Source: Hymenobacter piscis (GTDB lineage Bacteria > Bacteroidota > Bacteroidia > Cytophagales > Hymenobacteraceae). Taken from it: a stretch of DNA of 64,000 nucleotides. The notes under the pieces were generated by a model, which was given only the letters and a program-made list of their open reading frames with translations, ran no database searches and had not been told where the DNA came from. The position numbers and the translations under genes are program-made. The stretch lies in the NCBI RefSeq assembly GCF_018760735.1, contig NZ_JAHHZN010000001.1, forward strand, positions 372,001 to 436,000, written 5' to 3'. This document shows positions 8,515 through 16,843 of this stretch, piece by piece (positions within the stretch are counted from its first letter, which is position 1; every line of letters starts with the position of its first letter).

Positions 8515-9234
8515 ATGGCCGAAACTCCCGCTCCACTCCGCTGCCTGGTTGTCGACGACGATGCCCTGGCCCTCCAGATTGTTGAAAACTGCATTGGCAA
8601 CACGCCCTTCCTGACCCACGCAGTCAGCTGCGAAAGTGCCATTGCCGCCGCTGAAGTCCTGCGCCAACAGCCCATCGACCTGCTGTTCCTGGACGTGGAA
8701 ATGCCCCTGATGTCGGGACTCGACCTGCTGCGCACCCTGCAAAACCCGCCGCTGGTCATCCTCATCACCAGCAGCAAGAGCTACGCCGTAGAAGCCTTCG
8801 AGTATGATGTGCTCGATTACCTGGTGAAGCCCATCAGCTACGCCCGGTTTCTGCAGGCTGCCCAGAAGGCCCTGGAAGTGGTCGGCAGCCCCGTCGATGC
8901 GCCCGAAAACGTACCGGCCGACGCCCCGTTTACCTTCGTGAAGGTCGACAGCAAGCTGGTCAAGGTGCAGTTTGACGAGGTGCAGTACGTGGAAGCCCTC
9001 GGCGACTACGTGCACATCGTCACGGGCAAGAGCAAGCTCATTGTGTACAGCACTATGCGGGCCGTGGAGGAGAAGTTTCCGGCCGCCCTGTTCGTGCGCG
9101 TGCACCGCTCGTTCATCGTCAACCTCAAGCGCGTGCACACCATCGAAGACAACACCATCATCATCGATGCCAAGCACATTCCGATTGGCCAAACCTACCA
9201 GAAGGAGGTGTTTCAGCGTCTGAATAAGTTCTAA
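8515..9234 (+). CDS. LytTR-family response regulator
   Basis: A 239-aa protein. The N-terminal receiver has the acidic pair VVDDDA, the phospho-acceptor Asp60 in LFLDVEMPLMSG, and the conserved Lys in YLVKPI. The C-terminal LytTR DNA-binding domain (about 137-239) shows YVEALGDYVHIVTG and RVHRSFIVNLKRV. Family role: phosphorylation-dependent transcription control. It follows the hybrid sensor but has its own promoter box, so co-regulation with the sensor is inferred from position only. Confidence 0.92.
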   Translation: MAETPAPLRCLVVDDDALALQIVENCIGNTPFLTHAVSCESAIAAAEVLRQQPIDLLFLDVEMPLMSGLDLLRTLQNPPLVILITSSKSYAVEAFEYDVLDYLVKPISYARFLQAAQKALEVVGSPVDAPENVPADAPFTFVKVDSKLVKVQFDEVQYVEALGDYVHIVTGKSKLIVYSTMRAVEEKFPAALFVRVHRSFIVNLKRVHTIEDNTIIIDAKHIPIGQTYQKEVFQRLNKF

Positions 9235-9242
9235 TCCGGCCA

Positions 9243-9872
9243 ATGGGGTCCTTCTGTGCCGTTACCGCTGCCCGCGTGCGTTTCCTGTTTTGCCTGCTGC
9301 TGCTACTGCCTTTGGCCACCCGCCCTGCCCGGGCGCAGATGGCCGGCGATACGCTGAGCGTAGCCTGCCCGCCGCCCCGCGTAGCCGAAATGTGCGTGGA
9401 ACTCGACGCGCGCCGCGCCGTGGACCCGGCCGCCGGGCCGCTCACCTTCCGCTGGATCATGGGCGACGGCACCGAGCTGACTGGTCCTACCGTCTCGCAC
9501 TGCTACCAGCAGCGCCGCCGCTACACCGTGCAGCTCGATGTGCTGGACGAGGCCACGGGTGAGGTGCGAACCGCCGAAAAGCTCATTCCCGTTGATTTTA
9601 CCCAGGAAATCGTGCTCAACTTCCGCGCCGCCGACACGGTGCGCGTGGGTCACCCCCTAACCTTCGATGCCCTGGACTCCCAGCTCCCGTTGTGCGAAAA
9701 CGTGGTAGTGCTCTGGGATTTTCGCGACGGGTACGTTAGCAATGGCTGGCAGGTGCAGCACGCCTTCCGGCGCCCGGGCCGCTACGCCGTGCGCATGAGC
9801 CTGCGCGCCAACGGCCCCGACTCCTGCCCCGACAGCCACTGCGTGAGCCGGACGGTGGTGGTAGTGCCCTGA
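9243..9872 (+). CDS. Secreted protein with two PKD-like domains
   Basis: A 209-aa protein with a signal peptide (hydrophobic FLFCLLLLLPLA, then ARA/Q) and two PKD-type beta-sandwich units. The first contains FRWIMGDGTELTGP with YTVQLDVLD; the second has VLWDFRDGYVSNG with HAFRRPGRYAVRMSL. PKD domains are extracellular and usually mediate protein or carbohydrate contacts. It starts 8 nt after the LytTR stop and is probably co-transcribed. No catalytic domain is seen. Confidence 0.8.
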   Translation: MGSFCAVTAARVRFLFCLLLLLPLATRPARAQMAGDTLSVACPPPRVAEMCVELDARRAVDPAAGPLTFRWIMGDGTELTGPTVSHCYQQRRRYTVQLDVLDEATGEVRTAEKLIPVDFTQEIVLNFRAADTVRVGHPLTFDALDSQLPLCENVVVLWDFRDGYVSNGWQVQHAFRRPGRYAVRMSLRANGPDSCPDSHCVSRTVVVVP

Positions 9873-10016
9873 TCAGCGTTTGACGAGGCCGCTACCGGTT
9901 TCAGCGGGTTAGCGTGCCACTTTGCCCGGCAAGGGCCTTTCGGTTGAGTTTGGGTTACTACTTTCGCTGCCGCTGCTGTGGTTGGCGGCCTGGTCTTCTA
10001 CCGTATTTCTTCTGCC

Positions 10017-10505
10017 ATGAAACGCTTTTTTCTACTCTTGCTCGGGAGTTGCGCCCTGCTATTGCCATTGAACAGCCGTGCCCAGGAAGTTTCAGCGGCT
10101 TATCGGACAGAAGCCATCACTATTACCCGCCAGCTGGCGGCCTTTATCGTGCTCGATGATGCCCGGCAGCTACCCGTCCGCCGCCTCACCCAGCAGCGCC
10201 TGAGCCAGGAGACCGAAGCCCGCCAGCTGTACGCCAACGACCCTGATATGCTCCAGAAAAAGCTGACGGCCATCGGGCAGGAGTATACCTTGCAATTGGG
10301 CTCCCTGCTGAGCGCTGCCCAGTACGAGCGGTATCTGGCGGCGGCCCCGGGTACGCTGCCGGCCTCGGTGGCGGCCATCCGGCAACCAGCGCCCACTGCC
10401 CAGGTTCCGGCCCCGCGTACCACAGCCAGCCACCCAGAGCCAGCCCGCGCCTCTATTCCGGCCGCCCGACCAGCCGCTGCCAAAACGGCCACCGTTCGAC
10501 GGTAA
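10017..10505 (+). CDS. Small exported protein of unknown function
   Basis: A 162-aa product from the second in-frame ATG, chosen because it begins a clear signal peptide (MKRFFLLLLGSCALLLPLNS, then RAQ). The mature part is helical and charged (LTQQRLSQETEARQLYAN, LQKKLTAIGQEY), then turns into an Ala/Pro-rich tail. The helical segment loosely resembles small periplasmic helical proteins; no family is assigned. Confidence 0.7.
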   Translation: MKRFFLLLLGSCALLLPLNSRAQEVSAAYRTEAITITRQLAAFIVLDDARQLPVRRLTQQRLSQETEARQLYANDPDMLQKKLTAIGQEYTLQLGSLLSAAQYERYLAAAPGTLPASVAAIRQPAPTAQVPAPRTTASHPEPARASIPAARPAAAKTATVRR

Positions 10506-10525
10506 GTCAGTTTTCTTACCAAACC

Positions 10526-12064
10526 CTACACCCGGTTGCGGGCGGTCTGCTCGGCGGCCAGGTCCTCGGCCGCCAGCTGGCGCAGAATACCCAGCGTCAG
10601 GTCCCAGAGGTCTTCGTAGGGAATGATTTCGATTTCCCCGTAGGCCTGTCCGGGCAACGGGGCCGCCCGCAGCCGTTCCAGCAGGGGCTGGCCTTTCTTC
10701 TCGCACGCATCGGAGGCAAAGTTCTCCTTCACCGTCATGAGCAGCAACCGGAAAAACAGCTGGCTCCGCAGCGTGGCCGGGTCGCGCAGGTGGCGTTGCT
10801 CGTATTTGCGCAGCCCCTCCAGGCGCGCCAATAGCCCCTCAATGTCACGCCGCTGCAGAAAGTAGAGGAACTGCAGAATCAGGATGGCCACGTTGTAGCC
10901 CTGTTTGTCGCGGCTATAATCGGGCACGGTCTGCACAAACTGGGCAAAATGCCGCATTTTCAGCGGCGAGGGCTCGGGGCGCACGAATTGCACGTACGCT
11001 TCGTAGAGCTCCCAGCGCTGCTGAGCTGCCGCGCGCTGCTTGCGGTAATAGGGGTTTTTGCGCGCCTGCTGCAGCAGTTCCACCCCCTGCCCGTACTGCC
11101 GGGCATGCAGAGCCAGGAGCAGGTAGGTTTCGAGGAAGTAAAACCAGTTACCCGAGGAATAGTGAAAATCCTTGAAGTACTCCTCAGCCAGGGCTAAACC
11201 CGTCTTCGCCTGCCGGCACTGCAGATGCGCATACACACTCATGTAGTTATTAAAACGCTTGTCGAAGCGTTTTTTGTTGATTTTATCCTGATTCCAGTCC
11301 CTATCAGTTTGTGCGGTTATTTGTATAAGTTCAGCATAATTTCCTACCAATTCTTCTTTTGAAATTTTTGCAGAATATAAGTAATAGAATGTATTATAAC
11401 TATCAACCATCTTATCAATAGCATCTAGGCGATTTATTACTTCAGGCATTTTTTTTAGCAAAAGTTTACGGTCTTTCACCTTATGATTTAAGGTTAATTT
11501 AATATCTGTATATAACTGCTCTGCTTCATCTTCCAGTGCCATTATATTCTGTAGTGAAGCGAATTTTTTTGCCATTGCATTATACTTAGCTGGCTGCCCC
11601 ATCTCCCCATACATCTTCTTCAATATTCTAGCACCCAATAAGTTATATGAAGTATATTCTGCCTCATCAGCAACTCGCATGAACTTTCGAAAAAGCTTTT
11701 CCGCCATTTTATACTCGCCTTCACTACTCAGGATTTTGGCTTGGTGTAAAAGACCTAAGCACTGTTGCTCGTATTGACGAGAAACTAAATGACGAGGATC
11801 AGTCTGATCTAGAAAGTAAAGATGATTAAGCAATTTTTGCTGAACCCTAGACTTCAGTTTCCGAAACGTTGTCTGTGTCTTCGCATCCGTTTTGCCATAT
11901 ATTCCCTTTACCAATTGGTGCTGGGTAACAGAAGTACCACTTTCAAGCAATCTAACCAGCTGCAAATCCTTATTAGCCGAATGTTTATCTGAAAAGTCAA
12001 GAAACGGCAATACAGCTAGTCTTCTATCAGTCACAATTCTCACCAGATTTATCAGTTCTTCCAT
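10526..12064 (-). CDS. 512-aa helical-repeat protein of unknown function, possible regulator
   Basis: No signal peptide or membrane helix, so probably cytoplasmic. The sequence is almost entirely predicted helix with TPR/SEL-like spacing (e.g. GEYKMAEKLFRKFMRVADEA, YGQGVELLQQARKNPYY). The N-terminal ~85 residues (KDLQLVRLLESGTSVTQHQL, then TTFRKLKSRVQQKLLNHLYF) could form a helix-turn-helix-like head, but I cannot assign it. The first half (about 11290-12064) is markedly AT-rich with A/T-ending codons; the second half is GC-rich like the genome. It is transcribed away from the small peptide gene at 12423 and the peptide-type ABC genes. Confidence 0.75.
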   Translation of the reverse strand: MEELINLVRIVTDRRLAVLPFLDFSDKHSANKDLQLVRLLESGTSVTQHQLVKGIYGKTDAKTQTTFRKLKSRVQQKLLNHLYFLDQTDPRHLVSRQYEQQCLGLLHQAKILSSEGEYKMAEKLFRKFMRVADEAEYTSYNLLGARILKKMYGEMGQPAKYNAMAKKFASLQNIMALEDEAEQLYTDIKLTLNHKVKDRKLLLKKMPEVINRLDAIDKMVDSYNTFYYLYSAKISKEELVGNYAELIQITAQTDRDWNQDKINKKRFDKRFNNYMSVYAHLQCRQAKTGLALAEEYFKDFHYSSGNWFYFLETYLLLALHARQYGQGVELLQQARKNPYYRKQRAAAQQRWELYEAYVQFVRPEPSPLKMRHFAQFVQTVPDYSRDKQGYNVAILILQFLYFLQRRDIEGLLARLEGLRKYEQRHLRDPATLRSQLFFRLLLMTVKENFASDACEKKGQPLLERLRAAPLPGQAYGEIEIIPYEDLWDLTLGILRQLAAEDLAAEQTARNRV

Positions 12065-12422
12065 GTTATAAATGGCTTTAGGGTTGCTATAACGCTAAAA
12101 TATAGCATCCGTTGGTATCCTCTATCGATGTCACAAAATATTCTTATCGGCCTTTACTGATTATGATAATCTGCTACACCTTTGCATAGCTATAGTTGGG
12201 CTATTTTGCAATAGATGATGTCACAAATAATTAAACTATCACCTGATCCAATCCCTCTATTTCTCATAATAAAGTCTACTAAAGGCGCTTTTTGGCACGA
12301 AATGACAAATGTGACACACCCAAAAATGGGTCACGTTTAGCCTTCTTGTTGCCTTTCTGACGGCTGGTTTAGAGCCCACATTTGTGTCGTTCAATCGTCT
12401 GAACCACAAAGACTTCTAAACC
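12065..12422. promoter_or_regulatory. AT-rich intergenic control region between the 512-aa gene and the 49-aa peptide
   Basis: About 360 bp with no long ORF. It holds an 11-bp direct repeat GATGTCACAAA at 12127-12137 and 12217-12227, exactly 90 bp apart. A small hairpin GCTATA...TATAGC lies near 12086-12106. A -7-like CACATTTG lies near 12378. The spaced repeats look like operator candidates for the divergent genes; this is inference. Confidence 0.4.
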
Positions 12423-12572
12423 ATGTTAGAGCTCATCGCCGCTGCTATTCTCCAGTTCGCTGTTCTGTCAGCTACTCCCTCTACCACTACAGATGCTACA
12501 CAGAATGCATCCTCCTCTACGCCTACTACTAATATCGATCATGGTATGGGAGGATGGGGCGATGACCACTAG
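12423..12572 (+). CDS. 49-aa secretable small peptide
   Basis: The ORF runs ATG at 12423 to TAG at 12570. The product has a hydrophobic N-terminal segment (MLELIAAAILQFAVLSA), a Ser/Thr/Asn-rich spacer and a distinctive C-terminus, NIDHGMGGWGDDH. This layout (short export signal, low-complexity linker, compact tail) is typical of secreted small peptides. The gene lies in an AT-rich stretch 70 bp upstream of a family-5 solute-binding protein gene on the same strand. No homologue family is named here. Because it is short, chance ORF status cannot be excluded, but codon order and composition look coding. Confidence 0.5.
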   Translation: MLELIAAAILQFAVLSATPSTTTDATQNASSSTPTTNIDHGMGGWGDDH

Positions 12573-12641
12573 GGAGTATGTTCTATTACTATTAAAACGT
12601 GGTAACTTGCCCGGAACACTCTCCTAAGCGGTTACCCGTTC

Positions 12642-14375
12642 ATGAAGCGACTTTTCCCGGGGTTTTTCGTCCTCCTTCTGACAGTCACGTTCGCCTCTTG
12701 TTCTACTTCCGACTCGAATACCGTTACTCCTGCTTTTCGTATTCGGTGGGCTCAAGACCCCGACAACCTGGATCCGCTAGTAGTGAGCAATGGTTCTGCG
12801 TTTGAAATAGCCAATCTGACTTACTGTAGCCTTTTAAAGGGAATCGAAGGCAAAACCGATTTCGTGCCGTGGCTGGCGCAATCCTTTCCGACAACCCAGC
12901 GGCTCAACGATTCGCTGCTGCTGGTTACCTACCAGCTGCGGCCGGAGGCAACCTGGGATAATGGCTCACCGGTTCTGGCCCGCGATGTGGCTTTCACCCT
13001 GAAGGTGATGAACTGTCCGGGCCTGCCGATTGAGATGGACCAGGCCATGTTTGGCTTTATCCGGGACATCCGGCTGGATTCGACGGATGCACGACGATTT
13101 ACGCTCGTGTGCGTTGGGCAGTCGCCGGACCATGTGCGTTCCTCGGGGGATTTTTCCATTCTGCCGGAATACGTGCTGGATCCGCAGGGAAAACTGCGTG
13201 ACATAACGCTGCCAAACCTGCGGCAAGCCCAGCCTGCGGGCCCGGTGGTGGCAGACTTTGCCAGGCGCTACCAGGCCCTGCAGCTGCAGAACCACCCCGA
13301 GCGACTTCCCGGCTGCGGACCCTACCGGGTTTCGGGCTGGCAAAAGGGGCGCTACCTAACCCTCACGCGCAAACCGCAGTGGTGGGCCGACACCCTGCCG
13401 GCACCCCCGCACGTACTGCAGGCTTTTCCGGAAAAGCTCACTTACCAGATCATTCCCGATGCGGCAACGGCCACGCTGGCGCTGCGGCGGGGCGAAATTG
13501 ACCTGTACTCGCTTATGCCCGCCGCCGAGTTTACCCGGCTGCAGCAGTCGGCCACCGATCAGCAACGGCTGCAGTTTTACACAACGGACTCCCACGAATT
13601 CCTGGCGGCGGGCTTCGATGTGCGCAAATCCGTGCTGCGGGATGCGCTAACGCGCCGGGCCCTGAGCCAGCTCTTCGACGTGCCGGCTCTCATTCAGGCA
13701 ACCCAGCAGGGAGCCGCCGTGGCCAGTGTCGGGTTGATCAGCCCGCGCGTTACCGCTTATTATCACGATAGTCTGCCCCTGCTCGATTTCAGCCCCGTTG
13801 CCGCTGTAGAGCTGCTCCGGCAGGCGGGCTGGCGGCGGGCGGGCACGGGCTCCTGGACGCGCCCGAATGCGCAGGGTCAGCCAGAAGAACTGCGTCTGGG
13901 CCTGAGCTACCGAGCCGGGGAACCGGCCTACGAAACGGCCGCCCGGCAGTTCAGTGCGGCGGCCCGCGGAGTGGGCATTGCCGTGGAACTGCGCCCTACG
14001 GAGCAGTCGGTGCTTTCGCGCCAGTTGCGGGCCGGCGAAACGGACATGTCCATCCGCACCTTCAGCGGCAACCCGTTCTCCTACGATTTCACTCCCCTGC
14101 TGCACTCCAAGGGCATCGGGGCCAGCAATACCACTGGCTTTTCGCTGCCCGCCAGCGACCAGCTGATTGAGCAGATTGCGGCTACCGATGATCCGGCCCG
14201 AAAGACCCGACTGCTGCGCAAATTTCAATTGTTGCTCCACCAGCAGCGGCCATTCACGGTGCTCTACTTTCTGCGCTACCGGGTAGCGGCGGCCCGGCGG
14301 TTGAGCGTGCCCGTTACGGGCCTCAAACCGGGCTACGAAGCCGCGCGCATCCGGACGAAGGTTTCCCAGCCGTAA
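12642..14375 (+). CDS. ABC transporter substrate-binding lipoprotein, family 5 (peptide/nickel type)
   Basis: A 577-aa protein. MKRLFPGFFVLLLTVTFASC carries a lipobox (FASC), so the mature protein is membrane-anchored. The body matches SBP_bac_5 organisation: WAQDPDNLDPL near the N-terminus, LRPEATWDNGSPVLARDVAF, GCGPYRVSGW, and LRRGEIDLYSLMPAAEF. This family binds oligopeptides, dipeptides, nickel or related small ligands; the ligand here is unknown. It is the first gene of a three-gene unit with two permeases. The -7-like TAACTTGC just after 12600 may be its promoter. Confidence 0.88.
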   Translation: MKRLFPGFFVLLLTVTFASCSTSDSNTVTPAFRIRWAQDPDNLDPLVVSNGSAFEIANLTYCSLLKGIEGKTDFVPWLAQSFPTTQRLNDSLLLVTYQLRPEATWDNGSPVLARDVAFTLKVMNCPGLPIEMDQAMFGFIRDIRLDSTDARRFTLVCVGQSPDHVRSSGDFSILPEYVLDPQGKLRDITLPNLRQAQPAGPVVADFARRYQALQLQNHPERLPGCGPYRVSGWQKGRYLTLTRKPQWWADTLPAPPHVLQAFPEKLTYQIIPDAATATLALRRGEIDLYSLMPAAEFTRLQQSATDQQRLQFYTTDSHEFLAAGFDVRKSVLRDALTRRALSQLFDVPALIQATQQGAAVASVGLISPRVTAYYHDSLPLLDFSPVAAVELLRQAGWRRAGTGSWTRPNAQGQPEELRLGLSYRAGEPAYETAARQFSAAARGVGIAVELRPTEQSVLSRQLRAGETDMSIRTFSGNPFSYDFTPLLHSKGIGASNTTGFSLPASDQLIEQIAATDDPARKTRLLRKFQLLLHQQRPFTVLYFLRYRVAAARRLSVPVTGLKPGYEAARIRTKVSQP

Positions 14376-14383
14376 GCCGGGGC

Positions 14384-15415
14384 GTGCGGGTACTGCTGCG
14401 TCATACTGCCCGGGCTCTGGTGGCCGTCTGGCTGACGCTTTCGGCTTTATTTCTGCTAAGCCGGTCCGTGACGGATCAGGCTGCCTTCATCCAGAGCACC
14501 CTTACCAGCAATACCCGCCTCGACGCCCAGACTAACCAGGCGGCCCTGACCCGGCAACTGCTGCATCGTTACGGTCTCGATGTCCCGCTTTTTTACGTTT
14601 CCTGGCAAACGCCTACGGGTTGGCGCTGGCACGGCTGCCGCAACCAGTATCACTACTGGCTAGGGCAATTGCTGGCCGGCGACCTGGGCCTGTCGTATCG
14701 CCAGGGCACGCCGGTGCGGGAGTTGCTGCGGGAGGCCCTTCACTACACCTTGCCCCTCACGCTGCTGGCCACGGTGGGCAGTGTGGCCCTGGCCCTGGGG
14801 CTGGCCGTGAGCCTGAGCTACCGACCCCGCTTTCGCCGTTTGATGCTGCTGGCTTTGCACGGCGTACAGAGCTTTCCGCTGTTTCTGGTGGCGGTAGGGC
14901 TGCTGCTGCTGCTGGCCAACCCCGATGCGCTGGCCTGGTTTCCCGCGTTCGGACTGGGCCTGGAGCAGGAATCGGGCGGATGGTGGCAGAGCACGGCCGA
15001 CCTGCTCTACCACCTGGCCTTACCGGTGCTGAGTCTGGTCATAGTGAGTCTGCCGGGGCTGGTGGTGCAGCTCGACGGAGCCATCCGGCAGGAGCTGGCG
15101 CTGGCTTACGTAGCTACGGCCCGGTCGAAGGGGGCTTCCCGGCGGCGCACACTGTGGCGCCACGTGCTGCGCAACGCCCTGCTGCCCACCCTGGCCCAGC
15201 TCACCGACCTGCTCCCTAACCTGGTAGCGGGCTCAGTGGTGGTGGAAGTGCTGTTTGCCCTGCCGGGCATGGGTCGCCTGCTGGCCGAAGCTGCCGCCAC
15301 CCAGGACTACCCGGTCCTGCTGGGAGCCGTAGGCCTGGTGGCCGTAGTGCGGCTGGCGGCCCAATGGCTCACCGATGTGGCCTATCAGCTCACCGATCCG
15401 CGCATCCGGCTATGA
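14384..15415 (+). CDS. ABC transporter permease, DppB type
   Basis: A 343-aa inner-membrane protein starting at GTG 14384, 8 nt after the binding-protein stop. It has an N-terminal membrane helix (LVAVWLTLSALFLLS), a periplasmic segment and further helices. A BPD_transp_1 region contains the EAA-type loop AYVATARSKGASRRRTLWRH and VEVLFALPGMGRLL. It pairs with the next permease to form the transmembrane part of a peptide-type importer. The stop overlaps the next ATG (ATGA). Confidence 0.88.
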   Translation: MRVLLRHTARALVAVWLTLSALFLLSRSVTDQAAFIQSTLTSNTRLDAQTNQAALTRQLLHRYGLDVPLFYVSWQTPTGWRWHGCRNQYHYWLGQLLAGDLGLSYRQGTPVRELLREALHYTLPLTLLATVGSVALALGLAVSLSYRPRFRRLMLLALHGVQSFPLFLVAVGLLLLLANPDALAWFPAFGLGLEQESGGWWQSTADLLYHLALPVLSLVIVSLPGLVVQLDGAIRQELALAYVATARSKGASRRRTLWRHVLRNALLPTLAQLTDLLPNLVAGSVVVEVLFALPGMGRLLAEAAATQDYPVLLGAVGLVAVVRLAAQWLTDVAYQLTDPRIRL

Positions 15416-16431
15416 GGCAACTCTGTTTCCCCAGGTCCTTTTCGCTTCGTCAGCTGTTGGCGGCGGGTTGGCTGCTACTGGTAGTAGGCGCCGCGACCTG
15501 GGCTCCTTCCGCCGCCCTGGCTCCCGATCTGGCCCACATCAGCCAGCCTCCCGGGGGCACCGAGCACTGGCTGGGCACTGATCCGCAGGGCCTGGATGTC
15601 TGGGGGGCCTTGCTGCAGGGCGCACGCACGCTGGTGCTGGTCAGCGTTCCGGCCAGCCTGCTTACACTGCTGCTGGGCACCATACTGGGCAGCGCCGCGG
15701 GCTTTCTGCGGAACTCCGGCTGGCAGGTTAGCTGGCGCAGCTTGTCAACTCTTCTGCTGACAGCCCTGGCCGCCCTGGTCCTCGGGCCCCGCCTGGTGCC
15801 AGCCAGCGCCTGGTTGCCCGGGGTGGCGGCAGGTAGCTGGATTCTGCTGGGCCGGCTCCGTTTGGGGCGGCGCCGGGTAGCCGTCCCGCTCGATGCGCTG
15901 GTACTGGGGCTTATGTCGCTGCTCGAATCGGTGCCGCTGTTGATTCTGGTGCTGGCGGCAGCGGCGGTACAGCGCCCGTCGCTGGGTGGCTTGGTGGTGT
16001 TGTTGAGTCTGACCTGCTGGACCACCCCGGCCCGGCTGATGCGGGCCGCCACCTTGCAAGTCAGCGCCCAACCTTACCTGGAAGCCGCCCGCGCCGCCGG
16101 CATTCCAACCGGCCGGCTATTGGTGCGGCATATCTGGCCCAATACGCGCCACGTGCTGCTGGTACGCTTTCCGCTCACAATAGCCCTGCTCATCGGGCTG
16201 GAAACCACCCTTTCCTTCCTGGGCGTGGGTCTGCCACCCGAAGTATCGAGCTGGGGGCAGTTACTGGCAGCCGTCCGTTTCGCGCCCACCGCCTGGTGGC
16301 TGGTGCTCTGGCCTGGAATAATGCTGGTATCCACCATCCTGAGTCTGCACATTATGGCGCAAAACCAAGCAAATGATGTCACACCGACAGCAGGTATTCT
16401 CAGTAAAATCAACGAGACAATTATAGACTAA
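15412..16431 (+). CDS. ABC transporter permease, DppC type
   Basis: A 339-aa inner-membrane protein starting at ATG 15412, overlapping the DppB stop by 4 nt. Features are GTEHWLGTDPQGLDVWG near the N-terminus, the EAA loop YLEAARAAGIPTGRLLVRHI, and LGVGLPPEVSSWGQLL. Its last ~20 residues (NQANDVTPTAGILSKINETI) are encoded by AT-rich sequence unlike the rest. No ATP-binding subunit follows, so the ATPase must be supplied from elsewhere. Confidence 0.88.
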   Translation: MRQLCFPRSFSLRQLLAAGWLLLVVGAATWAPSAALAPDLAHISQPPGGTEHWLGTDPQGLDVWGALLQGARTLVLVSVPASLLTLLLGTILGSAAGFLRNSGWQVSWRSLSTLLLTALAALVLGPRLVPASAWLPGVAAGSWILLGRLRLGRRRVAVPLDALVLGLMSLLESVPLLILVLAAAAVQRPSLGGLVVLLSLTCWTTPARLMRAATLQVSAQPYLEAARAAGIPTGRLLVRHIWPNTRHVLLVRFPLTIALLIGLETTLSFLGVGLPPEVSSWGQLLAAVRFAPTAWWLVLWPGIMLVSTILSLHIMAQNQANDVTPTAGILSKINETIID

Positions 16432-16843
16432 TCTCTGCATACGAGTCACCACGGTCACTTGCTGCTAGTATACTGAAGCGCAGTTATCAGTTTTAAGCAA
16501 GAAATATTGTCTTAATACAAGTCACAATTACGACGTAAATGTCCTTTACATCCCCGTATATCGTCCCTAACATTGTCATGTTGAACGGCCGGTACCAGAG
16601 ACGCTACCACCGCCAATAATGCCGCCGGCAGACCCATCAACGGATCAGAGCTGGCGAAATCATTTCCAGTATTTCATTGCCCGGCCTCTGGGTTGGAGCA
16701 TATTCCCGATATACCGAATTCAGTACGAAGCCGCCGTAGCTGCTCGCAGCGCGCTCCGCTACTGTCAGGTTGTTGCAATAGGTGTGTGAAAATCCCGTGG
16801 GCGTTGTCTGCGGGCTTTTTTTGCTCGTTCGTATCCTAACGGG
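16432..16843. other. Intergenic stretch after the ABC genes
   Basis: About 410 bp without a credible gene. Near the right end a weak GC stem (16794-16814) is followed by seven T (16816-16822), which could terminate the ABC transcript. The rest is mixed-composition sequence in which I see nothing specific. Confidence 0.4.
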
